This document shows, in pieces, positions 1 through 9,600 of a DNA stretch of 64,000 bases. Both the position numbers and the translations under genes were made by a program. The notes below the pieces were generated by a model. The model had not been told where the DNA came from. It saw only the letters and a program-made list of their open reading frames with translations, and ran no database searches. Position 1 is the stretch's first letter; each line of letters starts with the position of its first letter. Source of the DNA: AWTP1-13 sp963832445 (lineage in GTDB: Bacteria > Pseudomonadota > Alphaproteobacteria > Rhizobiales > Hyphomicrobiaceae); assembly GCA_963832445.1 (NCBI GenBank), contig CAWHUM010000026.1:248001-312000 (forward strand), written 5' to 3'.

Positions 1-659
1 ACCGTGTGGAAGCTGCGCGAGGCGTAGATGAGGAGGTGGCCGAGGCCGTTGGTGGAGGTGATCATCTCCGCCAGGAACACGACGATGCAGGAGATGACGA
101 GGCCGATGCGGCAGCCGGTCAGCACCGAGGGCAGCGCCGCCGGCAGCACCACCGTCAGCAAGGCTTTTCGCGCCGAGGTGCCCGCCGCGCGCGCCGACCA
201 CACCAGCTTGGGCTCAACCGCGCTGGTGCCTTGGTAGGTGGCGAGCAGGATCGGGAAAACCGCATCGGCCGCCACCAGCGCCACCTTGGACGCGTGCTCG
301 AAGCCCAGGATGAGAATGAACGCCGGGTAGAGCGCGATCTTGGGCACCGGCGCCAGCACGCGCACGATCGGCCGCACCAGCGCCTCTATCGCCCGGTTGC
401 CGGTCGCCGCCACGCCGAGCGTCACGCCGATCACAACGGCAATAGAGAAGCCGGCGAACAGGCGAAACAGGGTGATCGCCGCGTGCTCGAGAAAGGTGGG
501 GTCTCTCAGCTGCTCGGCGAGCCTTGCGAACACGGCGCCAGGCGGCGGCAGCAGGGAGGGCGGCGCCATGCCGGCGCTGGTCAGGCCCTGCCACAGCGCC
601 AGGATCAGCGCGATCGGCAGGATGCCGAGCAGGGCCTCGGCGATGGCGTTGCGCCTCAT
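1..659 (-). CDS. ABC transporter permease (SsuC/TauC type), partial
   Basis: Inner-membrane permease of a nitrate/sulfonate/taurine-type importer, cut by the window edge so that the C-terminus is missing. Read leftwards from ATG at 659 it stays open for the whole stretch and opens MRRNAIAEALLGILPIALIL, a typical first membrane helix. The binding-protein-dependent permease signature region follows (around residues 150-190: ...VWSARAAGTSARKALL..., then VVLPAALPSVLTGCRIGLV). Its ATG overlaps the stop of the upstream permease by 4 bp (ATGA), so the two are translationally coupled. Unlike its three upstream partners, this frame shows no indels. The substrate cannot be read from the sequence; importers with two different permeases and one ATPase occur among sulfonate and pyrimidine-precursor systems. 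Confidence 0.85.
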   Translation of the reverse strand, partial: MRRNAIAEALLGILPIALILALWQGLTSAGMAPPSLLPPPGAVFARLAEQLRDPTFLEHAAITLFRLFAGFSIAVVIGVTLGVAATGNRAIEALVRPIVRVLAPVPKIALYPAFILILGFEHASKVALVAADAVFPILLATYQGTSAVEPKLVWSARAAGTSARKALLTVVLPAALPSVLTGCRIGLVISCIVVFLAEMITSTNGLGHLLIYASRSFHT

Positions 660-1443
660 GACGTCCCCACCGCGATCTGGTGCACCGGCTCGGCCCAGGC
701 AAGCAGCCACGCGCGCAGCCGCTCGAAGGCCACGTCGAGCACGAAACCCAACAGGCCGATGATGACGATCGTCGCGTAGACCGTGTCGTAGAGGGCCATG
801 TCGAGCGAGTTGAACAGGATGTTGCCGACGCCTGCCTGCCGCGCGATCATCTCGCTCGTCACCATGGTGATGAGCGCCAGCACCAGCCCCGTGCGCAGGC
901 CGACGAAGACTTCGGGCAGCGAGGCCGGCAGCACCACGCGCGCCAGCCGCTGCGGCCGGCGTCATGCCCATCGCCGCGGCCGACCACAGCATCTTCTCCT
1001 CCACGGCGCGGGCGCCCTGATAGCTGTGGTAGATGACCGGCAGGCTGACGCCCAAAAAGATCACCAGCGTCTTGGAGGCATCGCCGATGCCGAGCCACAG
1101 CATGATGACCGGCATCAGGGCGGCCTTGGGCACGGGATAGATCGTCATCAGCAGAGGATTGAGGGCGGCGGCGACCAGGCGGCTGCGGCCCATCAGCAGC
1201 CCCGTGGGGATCGCGAACAGCAGCGCCGAGCCCGAAGCCTATGAGCATCCGCCGCAGCGAATCGAAGATGTGAAACAGCGCCTCCCGGTCGCCCAGGATG
1301 GCCGGCAGCTGGCGCAGCGCCTCGTGCGCCGGCGGCAGGCCGCTGATGTGGAACGTGCGCGAGGCGAGCTCCCATAGCGCCAGCAGGCCGACACACGCGA
1401 GCAGGGGCGGCAACCCGGGCACGGAGGACCAGCGCGCGCTCAT
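656..1443 (-). pseudogene. ABC transporter permease (SsuC/TauC type), frameshifted
   Basis: Second permease of the same importer. It starts MSARWSSVPGLPPLLACVGL at ATG 1443, which overlaps the ATPase stop by 4 bp. The frame breaks twice: an extra base near 1231-1233 (GGG where GG is expected, giving GFGSALLFAIPTGLL when removed) and another near 947-948 (restoring ...AAALARVVLPASLPEV). Removing one base at each site leaves 786 nt, a single 261-residue frame ending VHQIAVGTS. The protein sequence is well preserved on both sides of each break, and the EAA-type loop (SAAAMGMTPAAA) is intact. That argues for sequence error or very recent damage rather than old decay. It is typed as a pseudogene only because the frame as given is broken. 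Confidence 0.75.
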
Positions 1444-2221
1444 GTTTCTTGGGGCCCCTGCTCCGGGGTGTCCATCAGCCGCTCGATGTCGACCACCAGG
1501 GTCTGGTAGCGGCGGTCGACCAGCAGCTCGGCCCGCCGGCGCGGCCGCGGCAGATCGATGTCGATCGTCTCCTTGATGCGGCCCGGCGAGCGCGTCAGCA
1601 CCACCACCCGGTCCGACAGGAACACCGCCTCCTCCACGCTGTGGGTGACGAACAGCACGGTCTTGCGGTCGCGCTCCCAGATCTCCAAGCAGCTCGTTCT
1701 GCAGGCCGGTGCGGGTGTGCGCGTCGAGCGCGCCGAACGGCTCGTCCATCAGCAGGATACTGGGGCCGTAGGCCAAGCGTGCGGGCGATCGCCACGCGCT
1801 GCTTCATGCCGCCGGACAGCTCCTTGGGATAGAAATTCTCATAGCCCTTGAGATGCACCAGCGCGATCAGCGCGCGCGCCTTGGCCTCGGCCTCCGCCCT
1901 CGCCATGCCGCGCTCGAGCGGCCCGTACATGACGTTGCCGAGCACCGTCTTCCAGGGAAACAGCGCGAACTCCTGGAACACCGGCCCGCGGTCGGGGCCA
2001 GGGCCCGGTGACGGCCTTCGCCGTCGACCGCGCACGCTGCCCTCGGTCGGCTGCACGAAGCCGCCGACGATGTAGAGCAGCGTGGACTTGCCGCACCCGG
2101 ACGGCCCGAGGATCGAGACGAACTCGCCGTCGGCGATGGTGAGCGAGATGTCGGCGAGAGCGAGATGGCTGGTGCCGCGCTGGGTATCGAACGTCTTGCT
2201 CAGCCGCTCGATGGCGATCAT
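1440..2221 (-). pseudogene. ABC transporter ATPase (SsuB/TauB type), frameshifted
   Basis: Nucleotide-binding subunit of the importer. It starts MIAIERLSKTFDTQRGTSHL at 2221. Walker A is GPSGCGKST (about residues 40-48), the ABC signature LSGGMKQR, Walker B ILLMDEPFGALD, and the H-loop FVTHSVEEA. Five extra bases interrupt it, near 2028, 2014, 2004, 1775 and 1687. The first three together restore the frame but scramble about ten residues; the last two split it. The two downstream breaks both read GCTTGG on the coding strand where GCTGG is expected. Removing all five gives 777 nt and an ordinary 258-residue ATPase with every motif present. The end overlaps the next permease by ATGA. Confidence 0.8.
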
Positions 2222-2229
2222 GGGGCTTC

Positions 2230-2326
2230 CCTCTCCCCGCTCGGGCAGGGTTGCGGCGGGGAGGCAGCGACTAGCTACCGCATGTGCGGCCGCCCCTCCG
2301 CCCCTCGCACCTTCGACGGGGAGAGG
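2230..2326. repeat. Inverted repeat CCTCTCCCCG/CGGGGAGAGG
   Basis: A perfect 10-bp inverted repeat (2230-2239 and 2317-2326) sits between the binding-protein gene and the ATPase gene, separated by a GC-rich 77-bp spacer. A tighter copy of the same palindrome lies at 21425-21450, so this is a dispersed intergenic repeat family. In RNA it could form a hairpin within the operon transcript and influence expression of the downstream genes; that role is inference. Confidence 0.6.
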
Positions 2327-2339
2327 AGCGAGCGAGCGC

Positions 2340-3339
2340 TCATTCGATCGGCGCGACCACGCTGGCGTGGCGGAAGCGGGCGACGTCGAGCTTCTCCTTG
2401 ATCATGCCGGACTCCGCGTAGATGTCGAACATCGCCTGGATGCCGGCGAAGTTGGGCGCCGCACCGGGCTCGCGCGCGAAGTCGTTGGGCTTCAAGAGGT
2501 AGGTCTCGAGCACCGGGATCGGCGCCTTGATCACCTCGTTCACCACTTTCAGCGTCTCCGCGCGGTTGGCGAGCGCCTTCTTCATGCCGGCGGTGAGGTC
2601 GCGCACGTAGAGCTTCACCAGCTCCGGGTTCTTGTCGACGAAGTCCTTCCGGCACACCTCGAGGATGTGCACGATGTTCTGCTGCTGGTCGGAGAGCGCG
2701 AACAGCTTGCGCAGGCCGCCCGTGGCCTCCGCCTGGGCGGCGAACGGCTGGTTGAGCACGCCGACGTCGACGCGCCCCGTGCGGATGGCATCCTCGGAGC
2801 CCGGGAAGCCGGTCTCGACCAGGCGGATGTCCTTGGCCGGGTCGAGGCCGTTCTTCTTGAGCAGCAGGAACATGGGGCCCAGGATGCCGGAGCCGAACAC
2901 GTTGGTGCCGACGCTCTTGCCCTTCATGTCGGCGATGGTCTTGATGGGGCTAGTCGTCCTTCACCGCCCAGTAGACCGAGAAGCTGCCCGGCCGCTCGCC
3001 GACGTGCTGGGCGATGATGTAGGCCTGCAGGCCGCCCTGGATGGCGCCGTTGGCGAGCGACAAGCGGCGCCTGCGTCGAGCAGTCGAGCGAGCCCGCCAC
3101 CATGGCCTGAACCATGGGCGCGGTGCCCTGGAACTGCACGAACTCGATCTTGTAGGCCTTGCCGAGCGCTGGCGAACTGCTCCGATGCGGCGCATCAGCC
3201 AGTACTTGGCCTCCTCGGCGGGGATGGTCCAGCCGACGCGGATCACCTCCTGCGCCACCGCGGCCCCACCCAACAGCGTGCAGCCGGCCACGGCCAAGCC
3301 CAGCGCCAACTTCCTCGACATACGCCTGCGCAATTTCAT
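2340..3339 (-). pseudogene. ABC transporter substrate-binding protein (NMT1/TauA type), frameshifted
   Basis: Periplasmic binding protein and first gene of the importer operon. It begins MKLRRRMSRKLALGLAVAGC with a signal peptide ending near AVAQEVIRVGW. Later blocks are typical of the family: MKGKSVGTNVFGSGILGPMF, then FPGSEDAIRTGRVDVGVLNQ. The frame breaks near 3163-3186 (two small indels), near 3062 (GCTTGTCG for GCTGTCG on the coding strand) and near 2951 (an extra base creating a TAG stop). Removing four bases yields 996 nt and a 331-residue protein of normal length. The ligand is unknown. Confidence 0.75.
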
Positions 3340-3581
3340 GGCATTGCCCTTGTTTGTCCCGTCACGGACGGTTCATCGTTGGAAAACACTAGCAAAGTCC
3401 GGGCCGGGCGTCCTGCCGCAGTCCGCCGCGGCGTTAGGCAGCCCCCTGCGCGCTTCGGCCCTCGGCCGTGTCCAATGTGTGGCAAAGACTGGCCACCGTC
3501 CGGCAGGCGGACGGGCTAAGCTGACCGAGGTCTGCCGCCGGATGCACAACGCAAGCGTTGTGCTCCCAGAGAGGCTGTCCT

Positions 3582-4382
3582 TCAGGTTGCGCCGTGGGTG
3601 CGGGGAATTGGGCGACTGCCGCGCTCAGGGAGGAGTGCCCTGGTCTTCCTGGTGAGCATGTTGAGCAGGAATCCTGGTGCAATGCGCGATCCCGTCAGCA
3701 GTACCTTTGCAAGTCCGACAGGCACTTCCTCCCGACCCGCATCAAGGCCAGCCATGGCAGCTGACACGAACGCGTCAAGCTTCATTGCCGGTGGAGGTTT
3801 GACGGACAAAGTGCGGTCGAGCGCGGTTTCGACCGCTGGGGGGATGATTTCGATGACCTTCACGCCCGTTCCGCGCAGCTGGGTGCGCAGCGAGACCGTG
3901 AACGAATGAGTGGCGGCCTTTGTTGCCGAGTAGATTGGCGCGAATACGAGCGGCACAAAGCCGAGCCCCGATCCAATGTGAACAAGCCGCGCCGTGGACT
4001 GCTGCTTGAGCAGCGGCAGGAAAGCGTTTGTCACGTAAATCAGCCCTTTGAGATTGACATCGATCTCCTCAGCGATCTCCTCGGGACGGTATGCTTCCGC
4101 TCGACCAAAGTCGATCAATCGGCGAATGCCGGCGTTGTTGATCACCACGTTCAAGCCGGGATGCCTCTCCGACACGCGCTCCACGCATGCCGCGACGTCG
4201 GCCGCGTTCGAGACTTCGAGATCCTCGATTTCCATGCCTGGATGTCGGGCCGCGACAGCTTCCAGTTTTTCCCTCGTGCGTCCGGCGATGATCACACGAG
4301 CGCCGCGTGCATGAAAGGCCTCCGCCAGCCCCATGCCGATGCCGGAACCGCCCCCAGTTACAAACACAACGTCGCGAGCCAT
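3582..4382 (-). CDS. SDR family oxidoreductase (DltE/YdfG-like)
   Basis: Short-chain dehydrogenase of 266 residues. The N-terminal cofactor motif is TGGGSGIGMG (residues 9-18), NNAGI lies near residue 88, and the catalytic Ser plus YSATKAA (Tyr-x-x-x-Lys) near residue 155. The arginine after the glycine motif (AGRTREKL) suggests NADP(H). The substrate is unknown. The C-terminal tail is longer than in minimal SDRs and Arg/Pro rich. Base composition is lower in GC (sampled lines 55-63 percent) than the flanking ribF and ridA genes. It stands alone, with about 240 bp before the next gene on the left. Confidence 0.85.
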   Translation of the reverse strand: MARDVVFVTGGGSGIGMGLAEAFHARGARVIIAGRTREKLEAVAARHPGMEIEDLEVSNAADVAACVERVSERHPGLNVVINNAGIRRLIDFGRAEAYRPEEIAEEIDVNLKGLIYVTNAFLPLLKQQSTARLVHIGSGLGFVPLVFAPIYSATKAATHSFTVSLRTQLRGTGVKVIEIIPPAVETALDRTLSVKPPPAMKLDAFVSAAMAGLDAGREEVPVGLAKVLLTGSRIAPGFLLNMLTRKTRALLPERGSRPIPRTHGAT

Positions 4383-4458
4383 GGTTGATCCGTTTGCTGC
4401 AGCAAGATGCTGTTGCGCTATTCATCATCGCGACGAACCAAGAGGGCTTTGATCGAGG

Positions 4459-4854
4459 TCAAGCGTGCGGAACGACCGCGGTCGCCTCGATCTCGACCTT
4501 GGCGCGGTCCTCCACCAGCGCCACCACCTGCACGAGCGTCATGGCGGGGAAGTGCCGGCCGAGCACGCGGCGGTAGGCGGCACCCACCTCCTTCAGGCGG
4601 CTGACATACTCGCCCTTGTCGGTGACGTACCAGGTGAGGCGCACGATGTGCTTGGGCGTCGCGCCGGCCTCGGCCAGCACCTCGACGATGTTCTTGAGCG
4701 CCTGCTCGACCTGGGCGACGAAATCGTCAGTTGTGAACTGCTGGTCCGGCCCCCAGCCGACCTGGCCTGCGACGAATACCTGGCGGCCCTCGGCGGCGAT
4801 GCCGTTGGCAAAGCCTTTGGCCGGGGCCCAGTGTTTGGGATGCAGCGGCTGCAT
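4459..4854 (-). CDS. RidA/YjgF-family enamine/imine deaminase-like protein
   Basis: 131-residue RidA-family protein. The family removes reactive enamine/imine intermediates made by PLP enzymes. The visible core includes FANGIAAEGRQVFVAGQVGW near the start, a middle helix QVEQALKNIVEVLAEAGA, and the end block HFPAMTLVQVVALVEDRAKV. The conserved acidic position of the family is present as E in KVEIEATAVV. The start at 4854 (MQPLHPKHWAP) gives the usual family length; an in-frame ATG at 4920 would add 22 residues unlike the family. It is divergent from ribF across 137 bp that must hold both promoters. Confidence 0.85.
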   Translation of the reverse strand: MQPLHPKHWAPAKGFANGIAAEGRQVFVAGQVGWGPDQQFTTDDFVAQVEQALKNIVEVLAEAGATPKHIVRLTWYVTDKGEYVSRLKEVGAAYRRVLGRHFPAMTLVQVVALVEDRAKVEIEATAVVPHA

Positions 4855-4991
4855 GGGAGCGCTCGCGTCAATTGTGGTTGTGGCCCCGACATAAGAATTG
4901 CTGCTATGCACTCTGTCCATCGAAACCGGAAAAGGGCGCCCATGCCCATGTTCAAGGCCGCGATCGCGTGCCCGCCACGGTGCCGCACACC

Positions 4992-5942
4992 ATGATCGTC
5001 CTCGAGGGCATCGGCAACGCGCCGCCCGAGGCGCGCCGGGCGTCGCTGGCGATCGGCAACTTCGACGGCGTCCACCGCGGCCACCGGGCGCTGCTCGAGG
5101 CGGCGAAGAGCGCGGCGGCGGCAAGCGGCGGCAAAGCCGGCGTGATCCTGTTCGAGCCCAATCCGCGCGAGTTCTTCCAGCCCGACAAGCCGCATTTCCG
5201 CCTGACCCCGCTGCCGCGCAAGCTGGAGCTCATCGAGGCGTCCGGCCTCGATCTCGCAGTGGTGCTGCGCTTCGATCGGGCGCTGGCTGAGCTTTCGGCC
5301 GACGCCTTCATCGACGAGGTGCTGGTTCAGGGCCTCAGCGTCGCGCACGTGGTGATCGGCTATGACTTCCGCTTCGGCAAGGGCCGCACCGGCGATCCCG
5401 AGATGCTGCGCAGCGCCGGGGCGGCGCGCGGCTTCGGCGTGACGGTGGTGGCGCAGGTCGCGGGCGGCGGCGAGGTTTTCTCGTCGAGCGCCATTCGCGC
5501 CGAGCTGGCCCAGGGGGACGTCAAGGGCGCAGCCGAGATGCTGGGGCACTATTGGCGCGTCACCGGCACGGTCATCGGCGGGGCCAAACGCGGCACGATC
5601 CTTGGGTTTCCGACGGCCAACATCGCCTTGGCGCCCAACACGGCGCTGGCCCACGGCATCTATGCGGTGCGCGTCACCGCCGACGGCAAGACCCATTCCG
5701 GCGCCGCCTATCTCGGCACGCGTCCGACCTTCGACGACGGTGCGCCGCTGCTGGAGGTGTTCCTGTTCGATTTCCACGGCGACCTCTATGGCCGCGAGAT
5801 CGCAGTCGATTTCATCGACCACATTCGCGCCGACCGCCGCTTCGACAGCGCGGAGGCGCTGAAGGCGCAGATGCAGCGCGATTGCGACCGCGCGCGCGCC
5901 ATTCTCGAACGCGCGCCGAGCCAGCCGGTCGACCGGTCCTGA
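4992..5942 (+). CDS. ribF: Bifunctional riboflavin kinase/FAD synthetase
   Basis: Converts riboflavin to FMN and FMN to FAD in the cytoplasm. 316 residues from ATG 4992 (MIVLEGIGNAPPEARRASLA), a normal length. The N-terminal adenylyltransferase domain has GNFDGVHRGHR near residue 22 and the SSSAIRAELAQGD block near residue 165. The C-terminal kinase domain has GGAKRGTILGFPTANI near residue 196 and the end helix in the DRRFDSAEALKAQM region. The open frame extends further upstream, but those codons run into the ridA promoter side and lack family sequence. In many alphaproteobacteria ribF lies just upstream of ileS, as here, but 677 bp separate them. Confidence 0.95.
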   Translation: MIVLEGIGNAPPEARRASLAIGNFDGVHRGHRALLEAAKSAAAASGGKAGVILFEPNPREFFQPDKPHFRLTPLPRKLELIEASGLDLAVVLRFDRALAELSADAFIDEVLVQGLSVAHVVIGYDFRFGKGRTGDPEMLRSAGAARGFGVTVVAQVAGGGEVFSSSAIRAELAQGDVKGAAEMLGHYWRVTGTVIGGAKRGTILGFPTANIALAPNTALAHGIYAVRVTADGKTHSGAAYLGTRPTFDDGAPLLEVFLFDFHGDLYGREIAVDFIDHIRADRRFDSAEALKAQMQRDCDRARAILERAPSQPVDRS

Positions 5943-6199
5943 CCCCGGTGCCCATGGCGAATGCACCCGTCGTCATGGGTCCAGGAAGCTTGGTGGGGCC
6001 ACGGGCGCGCTCTGCACCGGGGTTGGGTACTGCCGGGGTCCCCTTGCAACCTCGGCTAGCAATCCCTGTCAGGTGCTTGTTGCAGTTTTATCACAAGCAA
6101 ATAAACGTTACGTGTTGTCCCAGGTTTTCACATGGTCGCTGCGACTGGAGCGCGGCTAGGTTGCTTGTCGGGGTTCTGTGTTTTGCGTCGGAGAAGCCT

Positions 6200-6286
6200 G
6201 TGGACGAGAATTGGGATCGAGTGCTCGGCAGCGTCGGAGTTGTTGCCACGATGATCACGGTGCTGGGCCTGCTCTGGCTGACCTGA
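6200..6286 (+). CDS. Possible 28-residue single-helix membrane protein
   Basis: GTG at 6200 opens a 28-codon frame (starts MDENWDRVLG, ends ITVLGLLWLT) that is charged at the front and has one hydrophobic stretch long enough to span a membrane. GGAGAA lies 4-9 bases upstream and could act as a ribosome binding site. The frame is open further upstream, so a longer form starting at a TTG near 6160 is possible. There is no family assignment. Support is only the local AT-rich composition, the Shine-Dalgarno-like site and hydrophobicity, so it may be chance. Confidence 0.25.
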   Translation: MDENWDRVLGSVGVVATMITVLGLLWLT

Positions 6287-6342
6287 CCATAAGGCTAGGG
6301 CACTGCCGGATTCTTCCCGCTACCGCTCTCGACCGTTACTCC

Positions 6343-6378
6343 CGGCATTCCAACGAGTAAACACGGCATTCCAACGAG
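6343..6378. repeat. Tandem 15-bp direct repeat, 21-bp period
   Basis: CGGCATTCCAACGAG occurs at 6343-6357 and again at 6364-6378, separated by 6 bp. The 21-bp period is two helical turns, compatible with a paired protein-binding site, but no regulator is indicated. Confidence 0.6.
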
Positions 6379-6619
6379 AAGTGAAGCCACCGGCGCGCGC
6401 CGGCATTCGCCGCAAAGGCTGAGTAGACCGCGGGCACGTTGAATCGGGCATGCGGTTGCTCTGGACGTGCGCCGCGGCTACAACACGGCCCATGTCGCGA
6501 TTCACGGCCAAGCCGATGCGAATTACGGGCCCGGTCGCCCTGGCCTGAGGCCGAAGGCGCCCGGGGCTTCGCCCGTGCCTCGAGTGCACCGCATCAGCTA
6601 GTCACAAGACGGCATCCCC

Positions 6620-9600
6620 ATGACCTTGACCCAACCTGCCTCGCGCGATTGGAGCGCGACCCTGTTTCTGCCCAAGACCGGCTTCCCGATGAAGGCCGGG
6701 CTGCCGCAGCTCGAGCCCAGGCTGCTCGACCGCTGGGCCAAGCTCGGCATGTACAAGCGCCTGCGCCAGAAGGCCAAGGGCCGACCCAAGTTCGTCCTGC
6801 ACGACGGGCCGCCCTACGCCAACGGCAACATCCACATCGGCACGGCGCTCAACAAGATCCTGAAGGACATGGTGACGCGCAGCCAGCAGATGCTGGGCTT
6901 CGATAGCAACTACGTGCCGGGCTGGGACTGCCACGGCCTGCCGATCGAGTGGAAGATCGAGGAGCAATACCGCGCCAAGGGCCAGGACAAGGACGCGGTG
7001 CCGGTCGTGGAGTTCCGCAAGCAGTGCCGCGAGTTCGCCGAGCACTGGATCGGCGTGCAGCGCGAGGAGTTCAAGCGGCTGGGCGTCGAGGGCGACTGGC
7101 AGCACTACTACTCCACCATGGCCTACAAGGCCGAGGGCACGATCGCGGCTGAGCTGATGAAGTTCGCCATGAACGGCGGGCTCTACCGCGGCTCCAAGCC
7201 GGTGATGTGGAGCGTAGTGGAGAAGACGGCGCTGGCGGAGGCCGAGGTCGAGTACCACGACTACACGAGCGATACAGTGTGGGTGAAGTTTCCTGTCGCA
7301 CCTCACAAGTATGCCCCGCCATTTGTCGGCGCTGAGAGTCCCGGCACGCCCGTCCCCGACTGGGTCAACGTCAGAAACAAATACAAAGACGCTTCGATCG
7401 TTATCTGGACCACCACGCCGTGGACCATCCCTGGTAACCGCGCCATCAGCTATTCGAACAAGATTGCATACGGTCTATATCGCGTGACAGAGGCACCTGA
7501 AGGAAATTGGGCGCGTACAGGCGACCAGCTTGTCTTGGCTGACAAACTGGCCGAGCGCGTGATGAAGGCCGCGAAGGTGGTAGCCTATGAGGCCATCGGG
7601 CCAGTAACGTCACAAGAGTTAGCATCCATCGTCTGCGATCATCCGCTGGCGGCATTCGATCGGGGTTACAAATTTCACGTCCCGCTCCTCGAAGGCGACC
7701 ACGTCACCGACGAGGACGGCACCGGGTTCGTGCACACCGCACCCGGCCACGGCCGCGAGGACTTCGAGGTCTGGACGGCGAACACCGCCAGGCTGCGCGA
7801 GCGCGGCATCGACCCGACCATCCCCTTCACCGTCGACGCCGACGGGTGCTTCACCAAGGAGGCGCCGGGCTTCGAAGGCAAACGCGTCATCGACGACAAG
7901 GGCAACAAGGGCGACGCCAACGACGCCGTCATCACTGCGTTGAAAGACGCCGGCATGCTGATCGCGCGCGGCCGCCTCAAGCACCAGTATCCGCACTCGT
8001 GGCGCTCCAAGAGGCCCGTCATCTTCCGCAATACGCCGCAATGGTTCATCGCCATGGACCAGGCCCTGAGGATGCCGGGCCAGGGCGGCAATCAAACCCT
8101 GCGCGAAGCGGCGCTCAAGGCCATTGCCGAGACCGAGTTCGTGCCGCTGTCGGGCCAAAACCGCCTGCGCGGCATGATCGAGGCGCGCCCGGACTGGGTG
8201 ATCTCGCGCCAGCGCGCCTGGGGCGTGCCCATCACCGTGTTCCAGCACAAGGAAACCGGCGAGGTGATCCCCTCGGCCAAGTTCTCCCAGTCCGGGGAGC
8301 TGATGGCGCGCATCCGCGCCGCGATCACCGAGAAGGGCGCCGATGCCTGGTTCGAAAAGGGCGCGCGGGAGCGCTTCCTCGCCGGCCTCGTCGACAACCC
8401 GGCCGATTGGGAGCAGGCGACCGACATTCTCGACGTGTGGTTCGATTCCGGCTCCACCCACACCTTCACCCTGGAGGACCCCGAGGCCTTCCCGCAGCTC
8501 GCCGGCATCCGCCGCCAGCGCGACGGCGGCCGCGACCGCGTCATGTACCTGGAAGGCTCCGACCAGCACCGCGGCTGGTTCCAGTCCTCGCTGCTCGAGA
8601 GCTGCGGCACGCGCGGGCGCGCGCCCTTCGACATGGTGCTCACGCACGGCTTCATCCTCGACGAGAAAGGCGAGGAGAAGATGTCGAAGTCCAAGGGCAA
8701 CACACTCTCCCCGCAGGACCTGATGAAGACCTCGGGCGCCGACATCCTGCGCCTGTGGGTGGCGTCTGCCGACTACACGGGCGACATCCGCTTCGGACCA
8801 ACGGTGCTGCAGGGCACCGCCGAGTCCTATCGCAAGCTCAGGAACACCTTGCGCTGGATGCTCGGCACGCTCGCCCACCACGAGGGCCGGCAGAAGGTGG
8901 CGGTCGCTACCATGCCGGAGCTCGAGCAGTTCATGCTGCATCGCCTTGTCGAGCTCGACGAGGTCGTGCGCAAGGCCTATGCGGAGTACGACTACAAGCG
9001 CGTGGTGGCGGTGCTGTCGCATTTCATGAACACCGACCTCTCCGCCTTCTACTTCGACATCCGCAAGGACGCGCTCTACTGCGAGCCCTATTCCAGCGCC
9101 AAGCGCAAGGCGGCGCTGGAGACCATCGAGCAGATTTTCCGCTGCACCACCCTGTGGCTGGCGCCGCTCCTGTGCTTCACCGCCGAGGAGGCATGGCTGG
9201 CGCGCTATCCCTCCGAGGACGGCTCCGTGCACCTGGAGACCTTCCCGGAGGTGCCCAAGTCCTGGCGCAACGACGCGCTTGCCGCGGACTGGGAGGCGAT
9301 CAAGCGCGTGCGGCGCGTGGTGACGGGCGCACTCGAGATCGAGCGCGCCAGCAAGAAGATCGGCTCGTCGCTGGAGGCGGCGCCGCAGGTCTATGTCAAG
9401 GACGACGAGCTGCTCTCCGCGCTGGAGGGCGTCGATTTCGCCGAGGTGTGCATCACCTCGGGGATCGAGGTGATCGACGGCGAGGCACCGGACGGCGCCT
9501 TTACGCTCGCCGACGTCGCCGATGTGGGCGTGGTGCCGAGGAAAGCCACCGGCACCAAATGTGCGCGCTCCTGGCGCTTCACGGACGATGTCGGCAGCGA

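Larger units (their letters stand above)
5943..6619. other. Long ribF-ileS spacer, lower GC in its middle
   Basis: 677 bp without a recognisable conserved gene. The part from about 6060 to 6370 is visibly AT-richer than the flanks and contains a possible tiny membrane-protein ORF (6200-6286) and a 15-bp direct repeat (6343-6378). The part from 6380 to 6619 is GC-rich, with hairpin potential around 6535-6590. I see no T-box or other known riboswitch ahead of ileS. Confidence 0.5.

Noticed and set aside
4855..4991. FMN riboswitch upstream of ribF
   Set aside because: Only 137 bp of divergent promoter DNA without the conserved RFN stems.
4593..5966. 457-codon minus-strand frame across ribF and ridA
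   Set aside because: Antisense shadow of ribF; its end merely runs out of phase through the ridA gene.
6380..6619. T-box or other riboswitch ahead of ileS
   Set aside because: No T-box core sequence was found; the hairpin potential is what GC-rich DNA gives by chance, and T-boxes are not usual in this class.
7619..9232. 537-codon open frame on the minus strand inside ileS
   Set aside because: It is a shadow of the high-GC ileS codons: composition is Leu/Arg/His/Val repetitive with no family features, and ileS is intact on the other strand.
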